A stretch of DNA of 16,494 nt from CAVYPR01 sp052145775 (GCA_052145775.1 JBKQNY010000072.1:1-16494); one strand, 5' to 3'. Shown: positions 7,396 to 15,177, counted from the stretch's first letter. Numbers and translations: made by a program. The notes: generated from the letters alone by a model not told the origin.

Positions 7396-7552
7396 ACTTC
7401 CCTGCCGTTCGGAAGTACGTCTGGATTGGCAAGCACCGCTCTCCCTCTCACAGCGCAAGCAAGCCACTCCGCCACGGGGATCGAAAGCCGCCTGCCAGAC
7501 CCTGAAATGGAACTGGTCGCGCGATACTGAACTGGTGGAGGGGCTGGTCAAG

Positions 7553-8086
7553 GTGGGGTGGAGCACGGCCACAGACATGGTCGTGATCGACAACAGTTCC
7601 GACATCCAACCTGCGAGGGGACGATCACAGCGGCACCGCCGCAGGTGGGTCGCCGTGACGTCGATTTGCGCGGCCGTGACCACCTTCGTGGGTGCGCTGG
7701 GCTTCGTAGGAGTCAACGAGGTTCACGCCAACACTCGGTTCGACCAGGTCCATCTCTCTGTGGACGCCACGCACCGCCAGTTCGACGTCGTGCTCGCCGA
7801 CCTGATCAAGATTCGCGGCAATCTGCACGTGGTCGACGGTCAGGTCGGCGTGGATGAGAAGTCGCTTACTTGGGACTCCACCGAACTGCAGGGCTTGGAG
7901 TCGGCACTCGCCGGCGCCCGAACGAACGTGTGGGACAACACGTCGGCGATCGGGGGTCTGCAGGCGTGTCTCGACGGTGTGGAACAAGCGCTGAACGCCC
8001 TGTCCGTCAACGCCCAGGACACCGCTGTCAGTGCCCTGAACGCCGTTTCCACCAGCTGCGCGAACGCGCTCGCCGCCCATGGGTAG
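7553..8086 (+). CDS. Membrane-anchored helical ectodomain protein (unknown function, paralogous to the GH43 stalk)
   Basis: About 177 residues. I do not recognise a named family. A basic cytoplasmic tail (RGRSQRHRRR) precedes one membrane helix (about residues 33-54), so the rest faces outside. The ectodomain is alanine- and leucine-rich, probably a helical bundle. Near its end it has LQACLDGVEQAL followed, after exactly 29 residues, by a second Cys (TSCANAL). The next gene's stalk has the same Cys-x29-Cys spacing with 16 of 40 aligned residues identical without gaps, so the two ectodomains are homologous. A disulfide is plausible. GTG 7553 is chosen because GGAGGGG lies nine bases upstream; GTG 7535 and ATG 7577 are alternatives. 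The stop overlaps the GH43 start by eight bases, implying coupled translation and perhaps a complex of the two products. Confidence 0.78.
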   Translation: MGWSTATDMVVIDNSSDIQPARGRSQRHRRRWVAVTSICAAVTTFVGALGFVGVNEVHANTRFDQVHLSVDATHRQFDVVLADLIKIRGNLHVVDGQVGVDEKSLTWDSTELQGLESALAGARTNVWDNTSAIGGLQACLDGVEQALNALSVNAQDTAVSALNAVSTSCANALAAHG

Positions 8087-9401
8087 TCGTGGCTGGAAGC
8101 TTCTTCTCGGCGCCTGCGCCGTCGTCGCGGCCGCAGGCCTCATGACCTTTGCCGTCGCCACCGATCTGCAGGCACAGGCGCGGCACCGTCACGAGCTCAC
8201 CGTCCTGGCGAGCGCCCGACAGACGCTGGCACTCACCAGATCTGCCCTCGCCGTCAGCGACCACGCGCGGGTGCTTGCCACCGACCATCGCGATGCCCTG
8301 CAGTCATCCATCGACTCCACGCTCGCTCAACTTGCGGCCACCAAGCAGGCGCTCACAGGAACCGATGGCGACGCATACCTCCTGGGACTCAACGTCGAGA
8401 CGCTGCAGACCTGCCTCGAGGGCGTACGTGGCTCGCTGCAGGCCATCACAGCCCACAACAACGACCAAGCTGCAGGCGACCTGTCCGCGGTGTCAGCGGC
8501 GTGTGCGACCCTGACGAATGGGACGAGCACAGGACTGGTCTATCCCTTCGACTTCCCGGATCCCGATGTCGTCCTCGTGGGGGGCACGTACTACGCCTAC
8601 GCCACCAATTCTGTGGCCGGGAACATACAGATCATCGAGTCCACGGACCTGGTCCACTGGAGCGTGGTGGGTGACGCACTCCCGAGCCTCCCGAAGTGGG
8701 CGATCCCGGACTTCACCTGGGCGCCCGGCGTACTCCAAATCGGCGGGACCTTCGACCTCTACTACGCCGCGGTGGTGGCCGGCCCGACTGGAGGCGAAGA
8801 GTGCATCTCCGTGGCAACGGCCGCGCAGCCACAGGGGCCGTTCGTCGACACATCGACCGCACCCCTCGAGTGCCAGGCGTCCTTGGGCGGTTCCATCGAT
8901 CCTTCCCCGTTCGTGGATGCCAACGGCACCTTGTACCTGCAGTGGAAGTCCGTCGGGGGTGGGGGTCAACCGGCGACGATCTGGTCCGAGCAGCTTGATG
9001 CGACCGGCACCGGGTTCACCGGGGGGCCCAGTGCCACCCCGACTGCGTTGGTCACCGCCGACCAGGCGTGGGAGGCGGGGGTGGTCGAGGCACCAGACCT
9101 CGTCGCCGACGCAGGTCGCTACTTTCTCTTCTACTCCGGTAACAACTGGGACAGCGCCGCCTACGGCGTCGGGGTGGCCACCTGCACAGGTCCTCTCGGC
9201 CCGTGCACCGAGTCGTCGCAGCCCATCCTGGCCAACGGACCGGGCATGCAGGGACCCGGTGGAGAATCGGTCTTCACCGATGCCTCAGGGACAGCCTGGA
9301 TCGCCTTCGACGCCTACCTTCCAGGCGCGGTGGGCTTTCCCAACAGTCGGGACCTCTACCTCCGTCGCTTGGATCTCACCGGCTCGCTGCCCGTTGTTTA
9401 A
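8079..9401 (+). CDS. Membrane-anchored or secreted glycoside hydrolase family 43 protein with N-terminal helical stalk
   Basis: 440 residues. A hydrophobic segment (about residues 7-27) exports or anchors the protein. Residues about 30-147 form an alanine-rich helical stalk with LQTCLEG and a second Cys 29 residues on. From about residue 150 comes a five-bladed beta-propeller of the GH43 type. The three acidic residues expected of the family are all visible: Asp161 in DFPDPDV (base), Asp274 in SIDPSPF (pKa modulator) and Glu337 in VVEAPDL (acid), with TWAPGV between. GH43 enzymes cleave arabinose- or xylose-containing glycans, so an action on cell-wall or environmental arabinan/xylan is likely but the substrate is not readable. 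ATG 8079 overlaps the preceding gene by eight bases. Base composition is milder than in the flanking operons. Confidence 0.88.
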   Translation: MGSRGWKLLLGACAVVAAAGLMTFAVATDLQAQARHRHELTVLASARQTLALTRSALAVSDHARVLATDHRDALQSSIDSTLAQLAATKQALTGTDGDAYLLGLNVETLQTCLEGVRGSLQAITAHNNDQAAGDLSAVSAACATLTNGTSTGLVYPFDFPDPDVVLVGGTYYAYATNSVAGNIQIIESTDLVHWSVVGDALPSLPKWAIPDFTWAPGVLQIGGTFDLYYAAVVAGPTGGEECISVATAAQPQGPFVDTSTAPLECQASLGGSIDPSPFVDANGTLYLQWKSVGGGGQPATIWSEQLDATGTGFTGGPSATPTALVTADQAWEAGVVEAPDLVADAGRYFLFYSGNNWDSAAYGVGVATCTGPLGPCTESSQPILANGPGMQGPGGESVFTDASGTAWIAFDAYLPGAVGFPNSRDLYLRRLDLTGSLPVV

Positions 9402-9659
9402 CCGGCTTCCTGAAACAGCTGGACACGAGCCCCCGGCAGGTCCGCCGTGCGTTACCGTCCGAGCTGAAGACGCGCGCTTCGCACCAGCTGGGCACCACCT
9501 CCGAGGCGCCTGTCGCGGACGCCCCGCCTCGGCTCTCCGGCTGGCCGCACAGTCGTGGCCGACTCCACACTGGCACCGCACGGCTGTAGGCGGTAAGTGA
9601 CGCTGCAGCGACGTCATCGGTGACTCGCTCGAGACCCTGGTCTGCCACCGATGATGCAG
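9402..9659. other. Convergent intergenic region
   Basis: About 258 bases between two genes that end facing each other. No gene is supported. It holds a perfect 10-base palindrome (CGCTGCAGCG, 9601-9610) and the nested inverted repeat annotated at 9612-9656. Confidence 0.5.
9612..9656 (-). terminator. Nested inverted repeat, probable terminator for the DUF4389 gene (possibly bidirectional)
   Basis: TCATCGGTG (9614-9622) is perfectly mirrored by CACCGATGA (9646-9654); the arms extend by a T-G and a C-G pair. The loop contains a second small hairpin (AGACC-CT-GGTCT). It starts about four bases beyond the stop codon of the leftward gene and could also stop transcription coming from the GH43 gene. 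Confidence 0.5.
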
Positions 9660-11951
9660 CTAGGCAACCGGGTTGACAGAGTATCGCTCCATCGCCTCGT
9701 TGATCCGGTTGGCGATGGGCTGAATCGTGCGTGTGAGCGCAGCGATCGCCCTGACCTCGCGGACGTAGGTATCCACCGATCGCGCCGACTTCATGGATTC
9801 CGCGAGCTGTTGCTGATGCTCTAGGAGAGGGATGAGTTCCAGCGCCCCAACCCGGGACGTCGCTGTCGGGAAGTCGATGGACTGGAGACCGGAGATCTGC
9901 GTGCCCAGGCTGTTCACGAGGATGCTGCTGGCGTTGTCGACGCAGGTGAGATTGCGGCCACACCCCTCGTCGGTCTCCAGGTAGTTCTCGGCCGCCGTGC
10001 GGGCCTGGATGTTCAGGTCCTCCCACTCCACGGCCGCCGTCGACGTCTTCTGCACCCCTATGAACGTGGGGATGCCCACAACCCATTCACCGACGTAGAG
10101 GATGACGCCAACGGCGAGAGTGGCGATGGCGAGCTTCTTGGCCGCACCATTGAGCGCCAACGTGCCACCCTCGAGGGTCCCCGCAGCCTTCGGTCCGTCA
10201 CCCAAGAGCCCCCAGGGGTATTCGGGCGTGAGGAGGAAGAGGTAGGCGTAGAGGCGCAACAGGTACCGCAGGCCGGCCGCCAGCGTGAGGTGGAGGGGCC
10301 TTGGGGTCCGGCCCAGGACCAGGGTGACACACCAGCAGGCGAACGCCACGATTGCCAGGCCGGCATTGAAGAACCCCTCCAGGAAGCTGGCAGGGATGAC
10401 GATGATGAGCCTGAAGAAGACCGCGCCACGGCGCAAGCGCGGCGGCGGGCCGGCCAGCCTGAGGGTGACGGGGTAGGGCACGTCCTCCATCGAGAACGGT
10501 GGATACCGGTCGGTGAGGAAGTAGAGGTACGCGTACGCGTGCGCCTGCCACTGCAGGACACCCCGCACGAAGGACCACAGCGAACGCGGCACCTGCGCGG
10601 TGAAGAGCGCGCAGAACCACATGACGACGACGACGATCTCCACCACCAAGAACAGGATCGAGAGCACGATGAGGTTGGGGAGCGCCAGCACGAACCGCAG
10701 GAGGGTCTTCCATCGGGCCTGCGGTTGGGGTTCGTGCAGGAGGAGGTCGAGCCGTCCCGCCGGTGGCGGCGGCTCCCCACCGGCGGGCCACCACTCGGTG
10801 GCCCCCGGCGGCAGGATCGGCGGTCCCTGGCCCCCGAGGCCGTACGGGGCTCCGGAAGGCGGGGCGCTCTGCCCCATGGCTGCCCCCTGCCCCCAGGTGG
10901 GAGGGGGTGGCGGCAACGGAGGCGGGGGCAGGGCACCGGTCGTCTCCCCCGGGGGGTCCGGAGGAGGCGCGGTGGGCGGGGTCCCCGCACCCGTCACCCA
11001 CTTCGGCGGGGGCGCTGGCATCGGCGGTGGGGGCAGGTCAGCCGGCGGCCCGGCGTCCGGCCGCTGCGGCGGCGGTGCTGCGTCCTGGTGTTGCCGGTCC
11101 GTCGGCGGTGTCGACCGCTCGCCACCTGGCTCCGGGCCCATGTGGGCCGCAGCGCCGCTCGACGCGGACCCCTCGCCTGGGGCGTCGGGCGCCACCCCCT
11201 CGCCGCCAGGGCGGAACGGGGGAAGCGGTGGCTCGGCAAACCGCTGGGTCCACAGATTGGCGGGGGACGGCTCGTTGGCCGGACCAGGTGGCTCCGATGG
11301 CTCTTCTTCCGCTCCGGCTCGAGGGGGGGAACCTGTCCCCGAGTGTTCTTGGTCCACTGGCTGGCGGCGGAACGGGGGCAGCGGTGGCTCGGCTAACTGC
11401 TGGGGCCACAGACCGGCGGAGCTCTGCTGCGGACCGGGGTCGGAGGGCTCCTCCTGCCGCGGGCGCAGCGGCGGGAGGGGCTCGCCGAGCGGTACCCCGA
11501 TGCCCGGGGGCGTGCGGGCCGGGACCATGCCGGGTTCCGGCGGCTCCGCGGTCCGGCGGAACGGCGGGAGGGAAGGCTCGGGAGAGGCAGCCGAGCCGGC
11601 GCCCGGCGACGGCGTCCACCAGTCCGGACGTGCCGGTGACGGTGCCGTCCCTCCTTGGGGTTGCGTCGGCGTTTCGGTGGACGGGCCGGAGCCGGTCTCG
11701 ACCGAGGCGTCGAGGGCGGCCGGCCCGGGCGCGGTGTCCGGCGTGCCGATCCCCCGCCCGGGCGGAGGGGCCTCGGACGTGTCGAGCCCGGACGCCGGGG
11801 CCGGCTGGCTGGACACGAGCGCCTCTTGGTGCCATCTCCCCGACGCGTCGCGATGCCGTCGCCACGTCCACCGGTGGCCGTCGAAGTAGGCCAGGTCGTC
11901 CATGTCGCCACGGTTGGAGTACCAGCCCGGGCGCTGTGGTCCGTCCGACAT
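9660..11951 (-). CDS. DUF2510 / proline-rich / DUF4389 membrane protein
   Basis: 763 residues in four parts. Residues 8-34 (PGWYSNRGD ... YFDGHRWTWRRH) match the short DUF2510 motif. Residues about 45-405 are disordered, rich in Pro, Gly and Glu, with repeated LW-x-Q and AEPPLPPFR blocks. Residues about 413-585 hold two DUF4389-like units with long hydrophobic helices and the signatures YLTDRYPPF-like (residues near 485) and LLTPEYPWG (near 580). A further membrane helix lies at about 604-625. The C-terminal 130 residues are probably external and helical, with Cys664 and Cys670 close together. ATG 11951 is preceded by GGGGGAGGGGAGAG-type purine-rich sequence. Such proteins are widespread in actinomycetes with unproven function, perhaps in the cell envelope. 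Domain calls are from recall of family patterns. Confidence 0.85.
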   Translation of the reverse strand: MSDGPQRPGWYSNRGDMDDLAYFDGHRWTWRRHRDASGRWHQEALVSSQPAPASGLDTSEAPPPGRGIGTPDTAPGPAALDASVETGSGPSTETPTQPQGGTAPSPARPDWWTPSPGAGSAASPEPSLPPFRRTAEPPEPGMVPARTPPGIGVPLGEPLPPLRPRQEEPSDPGPQQSSAGLWPQQLAEPPLPPFRRQPVDQEHSGTGSPPRAGAEEEPSEPPGPANEPSPANLWTQRFAEPPLPPFRPGGEGVAPDAPGEGSASSGAAAHMGPEPGGERSTPPTDRQHQDAAPPPQRPDAGPPADLPPPPMPAPPPKWVTGAGTPPTAPPPDPPGETTGALPPPPLPPPPPTWGQGAAMGQSAPPSGAPYGLGGQGPPILPPGATEWWPAGGEPPPPAGRLDLLLHEPQPQARWKTLLRFVLALPNLIVLSILFLVVEIVVVVMWFCALFTAQVPRSLWSFVRGVLQWQAHAYAYLYFLTDRYPPFSMEDVPYPVTLRLAGPPPRLRRGAVFFRLIIVIPASFLEGFFNAGLAIVAFACWCVTLVLGRTPRPLHLTLAAGLRYLLRLYAYLFLLTPEYPWGLLGDGPKAAGTLEGGTLALNGAAKKLAIATLAVGVILYVGEWVVGIPTFIGVQKTSTAAVEWEDLNIQARTAAENYLETDEGCGRNLTCVDNASSILVNSLGTQISGLQSIDFPTATSRVGALELIPLLEHQQQLAESMKSARSVDTYVREVRAIAALTRTIQPIANRINEAMERYSVNPVA
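11211..11255 (-). repeat. 45-base imperfect direct repeat, copy A (coding)
   Basis: Together with 11367-11411 this forms a pair identical at 41 of 45 positions by direct comparison, 156 bases apart (52 codons, in frame). Both copies encode LW-x-Q-x2-AEPPLPPFR in the proline-rich region of the DUF4389 protein. A shorter decayed copy is at 11554-11570. Confidence 0.85.
11367..11411 (-). repeat. 45-base imperfect direct repeat, copy B (coding)
   Basis: Partner of the 11211-11255 copy, with four mismatches. It encodes residues about 181-195 of the DUF4389 protein and points to internal duplication of a roughly 52-residue unit. Confidence 0.85.
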
Positions 11952-12170
11952 CTCTCCCCTCCCCCGGCGGCCGCTCGCCGGCCGAAGATCTCCGGGCGTG
12001 CGGACGGTGGCCGTTCCGGGCGGCCGACGACCGAAGTCTACGGCAGCCGTGCCGCGCCGAGTTGATTTTCTGCGTCCTTGGGGAGCGGTTCCGCCGTCAC
12101 CCTCCGGCCGGCCACCGACGTCGAAGCGGGTGGCGTGCAGCCGTGCGCCGGGCCGCCGGCGCCCCGGGCG
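11952..12170. other. Intergenic region upstream of the DUF4389 gene
   Basis: About 219 bases of GC-rich DNA between two leftward genes. Apart from the purine-rich ribosome site next to 11951, I see no supported gene, promoter or clear terminator. Confidence 0.5.
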
Positions 12171-12917
12171 TCACTCCAGCGCCGAGTTGGCCAGCCAGAA
12201 GTCGGCCAGCCCCCGGTCGCCGGTGGCGGTGACCACAGAGACGTCGAGCGCGCGCCGTCGGTAGAGGACGAGCAGGAGGTCGAGGGCCGGTCCCGACAGG
12301 GTGGCCTCGGCCGTCCCGGTCCCTGTCTCGACCGAGAACCCGTCCGCCCCGAGGGTGATCGTCCACGACCGCTCTGCGTCGGACGGCTCGAGCGCCAGCC
12401 GCCGTCCGTCGCCGCGGAGGTTGGCCACCTTGGGCGAGAAGCGGGCGGCCGCCGGCAGGTTGACGAGCAGCTCGTCGATTCCGTCGGCCGCCACGTCGGG
12501 TGCCACCGTCGAGGGCAGCCCTCCGGCCAGCTCGGCGTCGATCCGGTGGACGAGCGTCTCGTGCAGCTGCCGCCGTGACCAGAACCGGACGTGCTGGTCG
12601 GCCCCCCAGGCCCACATGGGGGCGTCGGGGTCGGCGGCCCGCAGGGTGCCAAGCAGCGAGGCGCCACCTGACCTGAGCCATCGGGCGGTGGGCGGCCCGG
12701 GGTCGGCGAAGGCCTCGGTGGCGGCCTGCGGCTCATCGGCGAGGGCGACGACCAGGGCGTCGGCCCAACGGTGGACCCGCCCGAGGTGCAGGACCAGGTC
12801 GCCGACGTTCCACTCGGGGCACGAGGGCACCACGGTCTCGGCGGGAACCTCGGCCGCCACCCCGGCGGCGCGCTCCACCTCGTCGGCGAGGAGGTCGCAG
12901 CAGCGGGCGTGGTCCAT
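12171..12917 (-). CDS. Mycothiol-dependent maleylpyruvate isomerase-family protein
   Basis: 248 residues. The N-terminal DinB-like four-helix domain opens with the usual SCPEWNVGDLVLHLGRVHRW. The three zinc ligands expected from maleylpyruvate isomerase are visible as His44 or His48 plus the HETLVHR pair (Glu120, His124). A smaller alpha/beta C-terminal domain follows from about residue 155. Family members use mycothiol for isomerisation or thiol transfer, and many are uncharacterised. The gene starts six bases after the stop of the GMC oxidoreductase gene, with GGGGTAGG as ribosome site, so it is the third gene of that operon. It may detoxify or isomerise the product of the upstream oxidoreductase (inference). 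Confidence 0.88.
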   Translation of the reverse strand: MDHARCCDLLADEVERAAGVAAEVPAETVVPSCPEWNVGDLVLHLGRVHRWADALVVALADEPQAATEAFADPGPPTARWLRSGGASLLGTLRAADPDAPMWAWGADQHVRFWSRRQLHETLVHRIDAELAGGLPSTVAPDVAADGIDELLVNLPAAARFSPKVANLRGDGRRLALEPSDAERSWTITLGADGFSVETGTGTAEATLSGPALDLLLVLYRRRALDVSVVTATGDRGLADFWLANSALE

Positions 12918-12923
12918 GTCGAC

Positions 12924-14597
12924 CTACCCCGGCGACGTCGGGGGAAGCTCGGTGCCGGCCATGGCCGCGGCGGCCCGGGCGGCCAGGGCCACCAGGGTGA
13001 GGGTGGGTCCGTAGCCGGCGGCGGTGACGAACACCGAGGAGTCGGCCACCACCACGTTCTCCTGGCCGTGGACCCGGCCGCAGGGGTCGACCACCGAGGT
13101 GGCCGGGTCCGTCCCCATCCGGGTGGTGCCCATGACGTGGCGGCTCTCAGGTACCGGGGTCAGCCCGCCGTGGTAGCCGACGCCCGGCGAGGTGGTGATC
13201 ATGGTCCACCCCGCGCCCATCTCCTTGAGCACGGCCTCGAGCCGCAGGCCGTGGTGGTGGGAGGCCGCCCGCTCGTGGCGGCCGCCGCGGTAGGTGACCC
13301 GTGCCACCGGGAGCCCCCGCACGTCGCGCACCGTCGGGTCGAGGTCGACCCGGTTGGTGGCGTAGGGGAGGTCCTCGCCCTGCATGATGAAGGCGGCCAG
13401 CCGGTCCCGCAGCGGCGACTCGCGCATGAGCTGCGCGTGGCTCTCGCCCCACGGGTAGACCTGGGCCTCGAGGATCGGGAGGTTCCCGGACCCGTGCTCG
13501 ACCAAGCCGCCGCGCATCCAGGGCAGGCCGGCCTCCTTGGCCGCCGCACGCGAGGCGTCGTCCCCCACGATGGCGTCGTCGTGGACGTGGGTCACGGCCC
13601 GCCCGCGCTGGCCGTGCAGGCGGAAGGGCATGGTCCCGGCCACGATCGTTTGGAAGTGGACCATCAGGTAGCGACCGACCAGGTCGTTGCCGATCCCCGA
13701 CATGAGCAGCAGGCGCGGGGTCTCGACCGCCCCGCCGGCCACCACCACGTGCTTGGCGTCCATCGACCGCTCGACGCCGTCGGGGCCGATGAACTGGACC
13801 CCGGTGGCCCGCCGGCCGTCGGTCTTGATGCGGGTGACGAAGGTCTCGGACCGCAGCTCGGCCCGACCGGTGGCCATCACCCGGAGCAGCAGGGCGACGG
13901 GGTCCCCCTTGGCGTGGATGGGGCAGCCGAAGAAGGCGCAGAAGCCGCAGTTGTTGCAGGCCGGACGGCCGTCGTAGGGGACGCTGTTGGCCGCGGTGGG
14001 GGCCGGGTAGGGGTGGTATCCCAGCCGCTCGGCCGCCGCCGTGGACAGGGCGGCCGAGTACATGGGCGCCCCCGGCGGCATCGGGTAGGGCCCCGAGCGC
14101 CAGGCGGCGAAGGGGTTGGCCCCCGCCTCCCCGGCCACCCCGATGGCCCGCTCCACCTCGGCGTAGTACGGCTCGAGCTCGTCGTAGGTGAGGGGCCAGT
14201 CGGCCACCTCGGCGCCGGGCTGGGGACCGAGCGCCGACAGCAGGGCGAAGTCCTCCTCCCTGAACCTGGGCACCTTGCCGTCGGCGTGGGTGCCGCCGCC
14301 GCCGACGGTGGCCGGGATCGAGTTGACGTCGCCGACGTGGAGGTGGTCGCCGTCCTCCTCCTTGCGGCGGAAGGTGCGCGGCTCCAAGAAGGGGTCCGGA
14401 CCGAGGAAGTGGCGGTGGTGGAACTTGATCTCGTCGTTGGAGTAGTCGGCGGCCGGGCGGGTGGGGTCGTCGGGGTCGAGCAGGTGGTTGCGTCCACGCT
14501 CCATGATCACCACGCTCCACCCCGCCCGGGTGAGCACGTCGGCCGCGGTGGAGCCTCCGGGACCGGAGCCGATGATGACGGCGTCGACCTCGCTCAC
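12924..14597 (-). CDS. GMC-family FAD oxidoreductase (gluconate 2-dehydrogenase large-subunit type)
   Basis: 557 residues. The FAD-binding loop GSGPGGS (residues 10-16) opens the protein. A four-cysteine cluster, Cys214-x2-Cys217-x2-Cys220-x4-Cys225 in CNNCGFCAFFGCP, matches that of the dehydrogenase branch and could bind an iron-sulfur cluster, as in FAD-glucose dehydrogenase. The C-terminal GMC signature has His487 (RHVMGTTRMG), then DSSVFVTAAGYGPTLTL. The usual Asn of GxNPTLT is Gly530 here. There is no signal peptide. GTG 14597 is chosen: GAGGGG lies six bases upstream, the FAD loop follows at once, and the longer frame to 14726 overlaps the preceding gene. The neighbour 10 bases upstream encodes a subunit 3-like protein, so the two probably form an alcohol or sugar-acid dehydrogenase. 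Substrate unknown. Confidence 0.9.
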   Translation of the reverse strand: MSEVDAVIIGSGPGGSTAADVLTRAGWSVVIMERGRNHLLDPDDPTRPAADYSNDEIKFHHRHFLGPDPFLEPRTFRRKEEDGDHLHVGDVNSIPATVGGGGTHADGKVPRFREEDFALLSALGPQPGAEVADWPLTYDELEPYYAEVERAIGVAGEAGANPFAAWRSGPYPMPPGAPMYSAALSTAAAERLGYHPYPAPTAANSVPYDGRPACNNCGFCAFFGCPIHAKGDPVALLLRVMATGRAELRSETFVTRIKTDGRRATGVQFIGPDGVERSMDAKHVVVAGGAVETPRLLLMSGIGNDLVGRYLMVHFQTIVAGTMPFRLHGQRGRAVTHVHDDAIVGDDASRAAAKEAGLPWMRGGLVEHGSGNLPILEAQVYPWGESHAQLMRESPLRDRLAAFIMQGEDLPYATNRVDLDPTVRDVRGLPVARVTYRGGRHERAASHHHGLRLEAVLKEMGAGWTMITTSPGVGYHGGLTPVPESRHVMGTTRMGTDPATSVVDPCGRVHGQENVVVADSSVFVTAAGYGPTLTLVALAARAAAAMAGTELPPTSPG

Positions 14598-14607
14598 CCG
14601 GCGCCCC

Positions 14608-15171
14608 TCACGGCTCGGAGACCTCGACGTCGGTCCACCCCCGCGGCTGCACGTCGCCGTCGAACTCGATGGCCCGCCACCCGCCGAGGTCCCGGTTGCC
14701 GCCGTACTCTGGGGCGCCGTAGGCACCCTCGCAGGCGTGGCGGTAGAGGAGGTCGGCGAACTCGTGCTGGTCGCGCAGGCGGGCCACGCGCTCGTCGGGG
14801 CCGAGCGACGCGAAGTCCTCGCCCAGCGCCGCCAACCCCTCGCGATAGCGCTGCTGGAGCCCCACCACCGGCCCGTTGAACTCCCGCTCGGCCATGCCCT
14901 GGGACCCCTCGATCCGGGTCCTCCAGGCGAGCTCGTCGAGGGGGGTCAGGGTGTGGAAGCGAGCGAACCCCTCGGCGCCGCCGAACCGGCCCGAGGTCGG
15001 ACCTCCCGCCCAGATGCGCGGCGGGTCGAAGGTGAACGCCCCGAGCAGGCCGTCGACGTAGTCGGTCACCCCGAGCGCCGCGCCCCCGGGGTGGTCCCCC
15101 TCGGCCGGCATGAGCGCGTCGCATGCCGCCTCGAGCGTGCGGTACTCCTGGTCGGTGAGCCAGACGGGCAC
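14608..15171 (-). CDS. Gluconate 2-dehydrogenase subunit 3-like protein
   Basis: 187 residues. The opening LTDQEYRTLEAACDALMPA is the typical start of subunit 3 proteins, and the YGAPEYGGNRDLGGWRAIEFDG stretch near the end (residues about 152-172) is their most recognisable part. These proteins chaperone or accompany the GMC flavoprotein. Homologues often carry a Tat signal; none is present here, and an in-frame TAG four codons upstream of the GTG start rules out a longer form. The complex should therefore be cytoplasmic. GTG 15171 lies six bases after TAGGTT, so the operon probably begins with a leaderless message. Followed 10 bases later by the GMC gene. Confidence 0.9.
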   Translation of the reverse strand: MPVWLTDQEYRTLEAACDALMPAEGDHPGGAALGVTDYVDGLLGAFTFDPPRIWAGGPTSGRFGGAEGFARFHTLTPLDELAWRTRIEGSQGMAEREFNGPVVGLQQRYREGLAALGEDFASLGPDERVARLRDQHEFADLLYRHACEGAYGAPEYGGNRDLGGWRAIEFDGDVQPRGWTDVEVSEP

Positions 15172-15177
15172 CGCATG

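Larger units (their letters stand above)
7200..7552. other. Non-coding leader between the thiolase operon and the ectodomain/GH43 genes
   Basis: About 350 bases with no credible gene; the short open frames here lack family features and good starts. G+C is near 65%, lower than the flanking operon. It holds a terminator-like hairpin (7264-7291), a 21-base near-palindrome (7375-7395), an 8-base direct repeat (GAACTGGT at 7510 and 7529), and the ribosome site at 7537-7543. Confidence 0.6.

Noticed and set aside
7305..7505. A 66-codon plus-strand frame in the leader
   Set aside because: No ribosome site, no motif, and it spans the palindrome; most likely chance.
7510..7536. Direct repeat GAACTGGT twice with 19-base period, considered as an ECF sigma promoter or activator site
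   Set aside because: No matching downstream box at the right spacing; eight bases twice is weak evidence.
11211..11570. Spaced repeats that could suggest a CRISPR array
   Set aside because: Only two good copies and one decayed copy, in frame within a coding region, with unequal, protein-coding spacing.
10763..12232. Long plus-strand frames opposite the DUF4389 gene
   Set aside because: Shadows of the proline-rich coding region; they also run through the promoter region without a proper start.
12771..14879. A 702-codon plus-strand frame opposite the GMC gene
   Set aside because: Rich in Gly/Val/His without motifs, whereas the minus strand encodes a complete GMC oxidoreductase.
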